Source: Ignavibacteriales bacterium UBA1304
Lineage (GTDB): Bacteria; Bacteroidota; Ignavibacteria; Ignavibacteriales; Ignavibacteriaceae
Direction: 5' to 3'
Assembly: GCA_002307295.1 (NCBI GenBank)
Contig: DBTY01000042.1
Coordinates: 57,750-121,749, forward strand
Length of the DNA: 64,000 nt
Shown piece by piece: positions 44,470 to 52,123 of this stretch. The notes beneath the pieces were generated by a model. It searched no databases, was not told the origin of the DNA, and was given only the letters and a program-made list of their open reading frames with translations. A program made the position numbers and the translations under genes. Within the stretch, counting starts at the first letter, position 1, and each line of letters starts with the position of its first letter.

Positions 44470-45924
44470 ATGGAGAGAAATAACAGGATCTCTGAATTTA
44501 TAAAAGCTAACGGACTTGTTTTAGTTCTTTGCGTTGCCTTTACTATTAGATTAGCGTTTTATATTTCATTACAGCCGTGGAATAATGATGTTATTTTCAG
44601 TACTATTTTATTAAGCGACGCGCCAAGTTACCATAACTTGGCGCAATCTTTAATACATACAAAATCATTTGAATATTTTGACGGTTTAAGAACTCCAGGT
44701 TATCCGGTTTTTCTTGCAATATTTTATAGTATTATTCCTAACAGCATTTGGCTAGCATTAATTTTCCAGATTCTGATAAGCCTAGCGTCAACGTATCTTG
44801 TATATAGAATAGCGTCGTTTTTCTTTTCAAAAAACATTTCATTATTAGCTTCATTCTTATTTACAATTGATTTTGTTCAAATAGTGTCCTCCGTACAATT
44901 AATGTCGGATACTCTTTTTGTTTTTTTGTTCTTAGCGTCAATATTATTTTTATGCAAATTTCTTAAGCTTAATAAACTTAACCGGCTTATTTACAGCGCG
45001 CTTTTGCTAGGTCTGGCAACTTTAGTGCGCCCCGTTTCATATTTATTCCCTGTAGTTGTTATTCTGTTATTCATTTTTATCCTTCATGAAAATTATAAAC
45101 AGAAGTTGTTTTTTTCGTTTCTATACTGTTTTGTTTTTGTTCTTGTTCTTTCTCCCTGGCTATTCAGAAATTATAATAAATATGGAGAGGAGAGTCTAAC
45201 TTCAATTTCCGGCTATAATTTGTTGTTTTATAATGTCGCGTCGGTTGAATCATATAAGACTAAAACTCCGCTGGAAAAAGTCGACCAAAATCTTTACGAT
45301 TTATCAATCCGCAAAGGATGCGAACCAGCAAGCGCTTTTGCGTCTTTTGACGAAGCCCAGAAAAATATTTATAAAGTGTCCCGCAATAATGGATGCGACC
45401 CGGTTAATCCGCTTACGTCATTAAAGAATTCAAAGATTTACACGAAGATATCTATTGATTATATAAAAGATAACTTCCTTCTTTATTGCATACGATGCGC
45501 TAATGGAGTCGTTTATTTGTATAGCGCTTCAGCTACTGGAGCAGTTCTTCAGAATTTTCATATCTTTTCAAAATACTCTGATTACATCAGCTCTCATCGC
45601 TATACATCTGGTTTTAATTACAAAGACGTTTTTATGCTAATGTCGCCTGTTGAACTTTTTATCACTTTTTTTGGCTTCGCTTTTTTATTTGCTAACTATT
45701 TATTTTCGGCCTATAGTTTTGCAATTTCCATTAAGAAAAAAGATAATATCAGATTTATTGTTTTAGCCCTCTTTGTAATTTTGTATTTTACAGCTTTAAC
45801 AGGCATTGTTGGCGCAAGCAGATATCGCATGCCATTTATGCCCTTTTTTAATATTTTGTGCGCCGCTGGGATTGCGCATATTTATAAAATATTTTCAGAT
45901 AAACAGGAAATGAAATCGCTATAG
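44470..45924 (+). CDS. GT-C membrane glycosyltransferase (GT39/ArnT-like), copy 2
   Basis: 484 residues, close to copy 1 throughout (N-terminal NRISEFIKANGLVLVL is nearly identical). It keeps the donor-site motif (DAPSYHNLA), FDGLRTPGYPVFLAIFY and RYRMPFMPFFNI. An internal 75-bp repeat (starting at GGATGCGA 45316 and 45391) adds 25 residues to the large loop. GAAGGCGGG before the ATG may be the ribosome site. Substrate could differ from copy 1. Confidence 0.87.
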   Translation: MERNNRISEFIKANGLVLVLCVAFTIRLAFYISLQPWNNDVIFSTILLSDAPSYHNLAQSLIHTKSFEYFDGLRTPGYPVFLAIFYSIIPNSIWLALIFQILISLASTYLVYRIASFFFSKNISLLASFLFTIDFVQIVSSVQLMSDTLFVFLFLASILFLCKFLKLNKLNRLIYSALLLGLATLVRPVSYLFPVVVILLFIFILHENYKQKLFFSFLYCFVFVLVLSPWLFRNYNKYGEESLTSISGYNLLFYNVASVESYKTKTPLEKVDQNLYDLSIRKGCEPASAFASFDEAQKNIYKVSRNNGCDPVNPLTSLKNSKIYTKISIDYIKDNFLLYCIRCANGVVYLYSASATGAVLQNFHIFSKYSDYISSHRYTSGFNYKDVFMLMSPVELFITFFGFAFLFANYLFSAYSFAISIKKKDNIRFIVLALFVILYFTALTGIVGASRYRMPFMPFFNILCAAGIAHIYKIFSDKQEMKSL

Positions 45925-45960
45925 TTAAAACTTTGAATATCAAGACCAAGGGAGAATAGC

Positions 45961-47394
45961 ATGAAAGGAAATAACCGTTTTTTTGAATTTTTAAACGCAA
46001 AAGGGTTAGTACTAATCCTTTTCTTATCGTTTTCTATCAGAATTGCGTTTTATATTTCATTGCAGCCATGGAGTTCTGAATTTGTTAACAATACAATTTC
46101 AATTAACGATTCGCCCACATATCATAATTTGGCTCTATCATTAGTATCTACCCAAACATTTGAATACTTTGACGGTTATAGAACGCCCGGGTATCCGGTT
46201 TTTCTTGCAATATTTTATGCGCTCATTCCAAACGGCGTCTGGCTTGTATTACTTTGCCAGGTTATTATCAGCGTAGCGTCTGCTTACTTAGTATATAGAA
46301 TTGCGTCGCTCTTTTTTTCCAAAAACATTTCTTTATTTGCGGCATTCCTGTTTTCAATTGATTATATACAAATTATTTCAGCCGTTCAGTTAATGTCTGA
46401 TACTCTTTTTGTGTTTTTATTCTTAGCGTCAATATTATTCTTGTGCCGGTTTATTCTGCTTAATAATATATATTGGCTCATACGTAGTTCTGTTTTACTG
46501 GGGCTAAGCGCTTTAGTAAGACCAATTTCATATTTATTCCCAGTGGTTGCCGTTCTTCTTTTTATTTTTGTGCTGCGCGATAATTACAAAAAGAAATTGT
46601 TCTGTTCTGTGTTATATTTTGTAATTTTTGCGCTAATACTTCTTACGTGGATAACCAGAAATTATACTAAATATGGCGAGGCAAGTCTAACTTCTATTTC
46701 CGGTTATAACCTATTATTTTATAATGTAGCGTCGGTTGAATCATACAAAAGCAAGAAGCCGTATGAAGAAGTAAAACAAGACCTGTATAACCTGGCTGTA
46801 AAAAACGGATGCGATCCTGTAGATTCAAACTCCTCTTTTGATAAAATGCAAAACTACTTTATGCACATTTCTAATAATGATGGATGCGATCCTGTAAACC
46901 CGCTATCGTCATTCAAAAATTCAAGGATATATACTAAAATTTCTACCGATTATATAAAAAAGAATTTCGCTCTCTATTGCATAAGAAATGTTTACGGAAT
47001 TGTTTATATGTATTGCGCTTCTCCTGCTGGAGCTATTCTTCAAGACTTCCATATCAGTTCAAAGTATTCTGATTATATAAGCGGCAATCGTTTAACTTCT
47101 GGTTTTAAGTATAGCGACATTTTCAGGCTCATGTCGCCCATAGAGCTTATCATCACTTTTTCCGGTATTATTTTTTTATTTTTCAATTACTCGCTTTCGC
47201 TATACAATATAGTCTTATCAATAAAAAAGAAAGATAATCTTATTTTTATCGCTGTCTCGCTATTACTTATTTTATACTTTACAGCCTTAACTGGCATCGT
47301 TGGATCGAGCAGGTACAGAATGCCATTTATGCCGTTTATTAATATTTTGTGCGCGGCTGGATTGGCGCATTTATTTAGAATGAGATCAGAATAG
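45961..47394 (+). CDS. GT-C membrane glycosyltransferase (GT39/ArnT-like), copy 3
   Basis: 477 residues, third paralogue and the most diverged at the N-terminus. Motif DSPTYHNLA, DGYRTPGYPVFLAIFY and RYRMPFMPFINILCAAGL. The 75-bp loop repeat is clearest here (GGATGCGATCCTGTA at 46807 and 46882). No oxidoreductase remnant precedes it. GGGAGA is 8 bases before the ATG. It ends before a bidirectional terminator. Confidence 0.87.
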   Translation: MKGNNRFFEFLNAKGLVLILFLSFSIRIAFYISLQPWSSEFVNNTISINDSPTYHNLALSLVSTQTFEYFDGYRTPGYPVFLAIFYALIPNGVWLVLLCQVIISVASAYLVYRIASLFFSKNISLFAAFLFSIDYIQIISAVQLMSDTLFVFLFLASILFLCRFILLNNIYWLIRSSVLLGLSALVRPISYLFPVVAVLLFIFVLRDNYKKKLFCSVLYFVIFALILLTWITRNYTKYGEASLTSISGYNLLFYNVASVESYKSKKPYEEVKQDLYNLAVKNGCDPVDSNSSFDKMQNYFMHISNNDGCDPVNPLSSFKNSRIYTKISTDYIKKNFALYCIRNVYGIVYMYCASPAGAILQDFHISSKYSDYISGNRLTSGFKYSDIFRLMSPIELIITFSGIIFLFFNYSLSLYNIVLSIKKKDNLIFIAVSLLLILYFTALTGIVGSSRYRMPFMPFINILCAAGLAHLFRMRSE

Positions 47395-47436
47395 CGGCTG
47401 ATGATTAGGGAAAAGCAAACAAATTATAATAAAAAC

Positions 47437-47472
47437 AAAAAGGCTGTCCCGATAAATCGGGGCAGCCTTTTT
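47437..47472. terminator. Bidirectional terminator between the GT-C array and the PorV-type gene
   Basis: AAAAAGGCTG...CCCGAT and its complement ATCGGG...CAGCCTTTTT, one mismatch, T5 on each strand. Its core (CCCGAT, then ATCGGG) resembles the terminator at 11691-11718. Confidence 0.8.
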
Positions 47473-47528
47473 AGTTAAAAATATGTCAGATAATGATTAG
47501 CTTTTTTTATTTGTACGTCTATAGCTAA

Positions 47529-48545
47529 TTAGAATTTAACTCCGATAGATAAGTAATGAACATTTTTTAGTCTACCGAAATCTTCATAAGCATAATCAAC
47601 CTGGACTTTCAAAGCGTCAAGCAGCCTGTAATTAAGCCCAAACCCAAGAGTAAGCCCTTCTTCAGAATCTTTCAGAAACATTGTTTTATAACCGCCTCTG
47701 ATAAAGACTAAATCGTTCCACCCATATTCAGCTCCTGCGTTAACATATTCAAGGTTATCGTTAGGGTGAACAGCGTCAACGGCAACTGTAAGCCTATGGT
47801 TTTCTAACTTAATAACATCAGCGGCAACGCCAATTCTCATCGTAAGAGGAAGATCATATTCTTCCACTTCCAGATTTGAATTCAGCTGGTTTCCCAAGCC
47901 GGCTCCCACTGTGGTAATCTGTTGAATATCAATTCCGTCTAATTTCATTTTAGAGCCAAAATTGGAAATACTTGCGCCAATTCTAAATTCGTTCAAAATT
48001 GGAATAGAATAAAGAGCACCGATATCTATGGCAAAGCTGTTAGCAGATTCATGCCAAATATAATCGTGAACATATTTAACGTTAAGACCTAACGCAAAAT
48101 TATCTGTAAGATTTCTTGCATAAGAAAGTCCGCCAGAGAATGACCCGGCAGAAAAATTCTCTCCTGTGCCAAGAGGTTCGTCAACAGTCCTTACAGGCAT
48201 ATCGCCCATTGTAAGCACAGTCACAAACCCGCCCACAGTTCCAAAATCAGGGATGCTCATAACAAAAGCGGCAAACTCGTTGTTGACGTCCATGATCCAG
48301 TCAACGTGATCAAAAGTAGCCTCTCTGTCATTAATTTTAGCAATTCCTGCTGGGTTCCAATAAATGGAGTTGATATCGCCCCCCATAGTAGAAAATGCGC
48401 CGCCCATTCCAATAGCCCTTGCGCCAATTCCAATTTTAAGGAATTGCGCTGCAGTAGTGCCCACTTTATTTACGGATTGAGCATTCAGTATGTTCACACA
48501 CGCTATAGTAAACGCCATAGCTAAAACTATTAAAAACTTTTTCAT
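47529..48545 (-). CDS. PorV/PorQ-family outer-membrane protein
   Basis: 338 residues. Signal peptide about 1-22 (ends LNAQS). Then the family start GARAIGMGGAFSTMGGDINSIYWNPAGIA, and a beta-barrel with alternating hydrophobic strands to a C-terminal Phe (LSIGVKF). PorV escorts T9SS cargo at the outer membrane; PorV/PorQ-like paralogues often sit with a cargo gene. It is third of a set with a large T9SS protein and a TonB receptor. CCGGAG precedes the ATG. Confidence 0.88.
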   Translation of the reverse strand: MKKFLIVLAMAFTIACVNILNAQSVNKVGTTAAQFLKIGIGARAIGMGGAFSTMGGDINSIYWNPAGIAKINDREATFDHVDWIMDVNNEFAAFVMSIPDFGTVGGFVTVLTMGDMPVRTVDEPLGTGENFSAGSFSGGLSYARNLTDNFALGLNVKYVHDYIWHESANSFAIDIGALYSIPILNEFRIGASISNFGSKMKLDGIDIQQITTVGAGLGNQLNSNLEVEEYDLPLTMRIGVAADVIKLENHRLTVAVDAVHPNDNLEYVNAGAEYGWNDLVFIRGGYKTMFLKDSEEGLTLGFGLNYRLLDALKVQVDYAYEDFGRLKNVHYLSIGVKF

Positions 48546-48586
48546 TTAATTCTCCGGCAATAAATTAGTATTAATTAAGCCTTTCA

Positions 48587-51500
48587 TCATTTAATTATTG
48601 CAAATTTGACTAATTTTTCTCCTATTCCAGGAGCGTCTATATGCGCAAAATATACGCCGTAAGCCACGCAGAAACCGTCATTATTTAACAGATTCCAGAA
48701 TTCTCTTCCGGTAGTGTTGGTTCCTTCATGATCGATAGTTTTTATCAATTCGCCGCTTAAGGTGAATATTCTTATTTTGCATTGAACGGGCAGATTCTCA
48801 AAATAAATCCGTCGTTCTCCGCGCGTTGCGCCTGGAAGCTGAGTAGTTGGCTCGATGTCGTTATAAACTACATAAGGATTAGGAACGACATAAATATTAT
48901 CAAGCTTCGACTTTGCAAGAGTATTATTTACTTTTCCTGCCTGAGTAGTATATGTATAAACATCGCTGCTAGTAAAAGGCCTGTTTGTTCTGAGCACTAA
49001 TACGTCGCCATCTGTAGGATAAATAGGCTTACCGGCTGCAGAATCTGGAAGGCTAATTAATACGCCCCAGGTAACAGTATCTTTCGACGTAGCATTTGAA
49101 CCCGGTTTGAAGAAAACAATTTCTTCGCCTGGTTCCCAAGCGCTATCTTTCACAACTTCTTTTAAAAATGTAGGCACTTTTAAAGGAACCGATCCGGTAA
49201 TATCGTAAACAGAATATTTTACCGGAATTGAAATGAAAGAGCCTGATTTTGAAATTTTAGCCGAATCAATGTTATTAGCCGAAAATTTGACTTCAAAATC
49301 GGAACTTGCTCTTACTCTTGTGCCAGAGAATGAAGGGTCTTTTAATGTAAATTTAAAGTTAGTTTTACCGCCAGTCCATTTACTATTTACCGTATCAGGT
49401 TCTAACTTTGCATGGTTAACTATTTGCAACTTAATTCCATCCGCCAGTGGATTTGAATCTTCATTGCTAAGTAGCGTACTTTCGTAAACAGGGAAGTATC
49501 TATATGTTACTTTATATTTATCGGTAGAGCCTATCGGAGATTTATCAGCCCGTCTTACTTTACCGGCCGTATAATTAACATAATAGTCTACATTCTCAAC
49601 GTAGGTTTTTCCGCTAGCGTCAGTAACGGTAAAAGTACTGGCTTTGTCTAGATTTTGGCATGATAGACTTGCATAGTTTGTGTCATAAAACTGTACAGCA
49701 TCTGTAATATATGCTTCTTTGCGTACTGAATAATTCTTCTGCGCCGCGCCATCTAAACTATCGCCAAATACTAGCCTGTATTGACCGCTTGCAGGCACTG
49801 CAATATCATTTAGAATATTCAGGTTAATAGTTCCATTGCCTGTTCCGTTGACATGAGTTAGATTGAACTTGCTTGCATCAGGCGCAACATAACCAGAGGC
49901 TCTAGGCCCTGGAATTACTTTTGCCGTATTTGAGTCAAAAGTATACTTAAGCGTAACCGCGTCTTGCGTTATTTTCTTAGTCGTTTCAGTCGGCGGAGAA
50001 GTTAAAGAATCTCCATGATCATAAGCCACAACTGCATAATAATAAGTTTGTCCATTTACAACATTATTAGAATCTACATATGTATGAACCAACCCCGTAT
50101 TATCGCCCAGATAGTAATGGACTCCTCTGCCTTCATAAGCCAAAGGATGATATCCTTTCCACCAGTCAGGTATGTTAGCCGTCCATTTACCGTCTAAATT
50201 TATATCTGTAAATGGTTCTCCCATATCGTATTTCCCATTTCCGTTTTTGTCAACATAAGGTTCATCTCGGATTGCAACGTCCCAGCGGCAATCAGAACCG
50301 TCAAGTTTTTTAAGCGGAGTAGAGAAAAATGAGTTTCCCTTTCCGTCCGTTATTGTCTGGATGTCGCTAAACGAAGGATCAGTGCTTCTATAAATAACAT
50401 ATCCTTCAAAATCTTTGCCTAAAATAGGATCGACGCTGGCTTCAGATTGCGTATCCCAATATAGTGTAACTTTTCTATCGTCTCCAACAGCTGTAATAGT
50501 CGGTTTTGTAGGCGGCTGATAGAATTTATAGTTTTTATTGTATATTTTCTGAACGGTAGAAGCAGTAGTCAAAAGATCGCTTAAGCTTTCGCCAAACAGT
50601 AAAGCCATCGAAAATCTTTTAACTTCGCCAGCCTGTAAAGAGATATAACCTGAACCTAAAACAAATACTATATCGGCTGTTTCAGTAATTGCGCCAAAGT
50701 TTCCAGGCGCCATTCTGTTCCACATAGACTCGTCATTAGACACTTTATCCTTATTCCATGTCCAGCTATTAAAGCTTGTTAGTCCAATCTGATCAGATTC
50801 GTCAAGATCAGTATACTCAAAATTAGGTTCGCCGGGATGTAAAGGGTCAAGCGTTCCATTAGCTAACCTGCGTCCAGCTGTTGGAAGTCCGTCTCCTTCT
50901 CCTGCATCGCCAGTATTAGCTACGCCGTCAATACCTACGTCGTCAGTAGAGGCTACCCAATCGTGATCATTATCAATTCCATCGCTCTGGCTTTCGTCAA
51001 TCATACCGTCGCCGTCGTTATCAATTCCATCAGAAGAATTTCCAGGACTTTCAAGAAATTTACAAGCTACATATCCGCTTTTAATGTTATTCACTCCCTT
51101 CATGTCTGGATCCCAGCAATAGATAATACTTCTTCCGGAAGGATCAATTGCGCTTACGTCATGAGCTCCGTCATAATTATAAGGCGGAACAAAGTAGCCG
51201 TTATCGTCCTCATTTTCAGGAGCTCCACCGCCTACGTCGGGATCGCCATACATACCAAATATTAGCGAATCAAGATTTTTCTTGCTTACATTTGTTATCG
51301 TATAAATAAAGAAGATAGAATTTTCCGCCAGCGTATTGCTCCATTGCAACGCGCGTCCGTCTACCTGAATGCCTAAACCTCTGCGAGTCGAATCCTCCGG
51401 GAAAGGGAAATAATTAAATTCCCTGTTGTCTCTATCGTCCATTGCCCAATATACTTCAAGATCTGCGCTGGTAACGTCCTGAGCCAAATAGCCCGGCCAG

Positions 51501-52060
51501 ACATATTTTCCAAGAGTAGCGTTATACCAAGAACGGGGCCAGCTATCCGGTTTCCCGTCGCCGTCATTATCGTTTGCCGGATTAGAAGCCATATATTCCT
51601 GAGACGCATCATCATAACCCTCTAAAGGTTCAAAACACCAGAGCGTGTCTCCTGCTGGGTTGACTTCTCTCAATTGAGCGGTTGAAGTATTATAATCCCA
51701 AACGCCATCAGAAATTATATGAAGCCTTTTGGTCTCACTTGCTCCATCGGGGACAGAACCTCCAACGATAGGACAAAACTGGAATATATAAGAAAGACCA
51801 TGCCATACGCCGTTATTAACGCCTACAAGTCTTCCATATCCCGGCGCAATTCCGCCATAATTATAAATATTAGTGGCGACTTTGTTTGCGTTCATAAAAT
51901 AATATTTTCTATCATTATAACCTGCGCTCTTTGCCAATTTATTAAGCTTCGAATTATTCTGAATTTGACTGTCGTCTTTTTTCTGCGTCGCATTATTCTG
52001 CGCTTTTGAAACCTGGCAGGCAATAATTAACATAATAAACACTAATAAAAACTTTTTCAT
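48587..52060 (-). CDS. Large secreted protein with T9SS-type C-terminal domain
   Basis: I start at ATG 52060 (1157 residues), which begins a clean signal peptide MKKFLLVFIMLIIACQVSKA; AGGAG lies 13 bases upstream. The ATG at 52105 adds 15 non-signal residues. The middle has Ca-binding type acidic repeats (DGIDNDGDGMIDE and DGIDNDHDW, residues about 350-390), Fn3-like units (PTITAVGDDRKVTLYWDT) and no catalytic motif. The last 80 residues (NIYVVPNPYVVYND ... CKIRIFTLSGELIKTIDH ... YGVYFAHID) are a T9SS/FlgD-like C-terminal domain. Expected on the cell surface, next to the PorV-type helper. Confidence 0.83.
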   Translation of the reverse strand: MKKFLLVFIMLIIACQVSKAQNNATQKKDDSQIQNNSKLNKLAKSAGYNDRKYYFMNANKVATNIYNYGGIAPGYGRLVGVNNGVWHGLSYIFQFCPIVGGSVPDGASETKRLHIISDGVWDYNTSTAQLREVNPAGDTLWCFEPLEGYDDASQEYMASNPANDNDGDGKPDSWPRSWYNATLGKYVWPGYLAQDVTSADLEVYWAMDDRDNREFNYFPFPEDSTRRGLGIQVDGRALQWSNTLAENSIFFIYTITNVSKKNLDSLIFGMYGDPDVGGGAPENEDDNGYFVPPYNYDGAHDVSAIDPSGRSIIYCWDPDMKGVNNIKSGYVACKFLESPGNSSDGIDNDGDGMIDESQSDGIDNDHDWVASTDDVGIDGVANTGDAGEGDGLPTAGRRLANGTLDPLHPGEPNFEYTDLDESDQIGLTSFNSWTWNKDKVSNDESMWNRMAPGNFGAITETADIVFVLGSGYISLQAGEVKRFSMALLFGESLSDLLTTASTVQKIYNKNYKFYQPPTKPTITAVGDDRKVTLYWDTQSEASVDPILGKDFEGYVIYRSTDPSFSDIQTITDGKGNSFFSTPLKKLDGSDCRWDVAIRDEPYVDKNGNGKYDMGEPFTDINLDGKWTANIPDWWKGYHPLAYEGRGVHYYLGDNTGLVHTYVDSNNVVNGQTYYYAVVAYDHGDSLTSPPTETTKKITQDAVTLKYTFDSNTAKVIPGPRASGYVAPDASKFNLTHVNGTGNGTINLNILNDIAVPASGQYRLVFGDSLDGAAQKNYSVRKEAYITDAVQFYDTNYASLSCQNLDKASTFTVTDASGKTYVENVDYYVNYTAGKVRRADKSPIGSTDKYKVTYRYFPVYESTLLSNEDSNPLADGIKLQIVNHAKLEPDTVNSKWTGGKTNFKFTLKDPSFSGTRVRASSDFEVKFSANNIDSAKISKSGSFISIPVKYSVYDITGSVPLKVPTFLKEVVKDSAWEPGEEIVFFKPGSNATSKDTVTWGVLISLPDSAAGKPIYPTDGDVLVLRTNRPFTSSDVYTYTTQAGKVNNTLAKSKLDNIYVVPNPYVVYNDIEPTTQLPGATRGERRIYFENLPVQCKIRIFTLSGELIKTIDHEGTNTTGREFWNLLNNDGFCVAYGVYFAHIDAPGIGEKLVKFAIIK

Positions 52061-52123
52061 AATTATTGGTTTACTCCTATATGTTGAAAGTTCTTTTTTT
52101 TCCATTTTATGTTATTTTCCATA

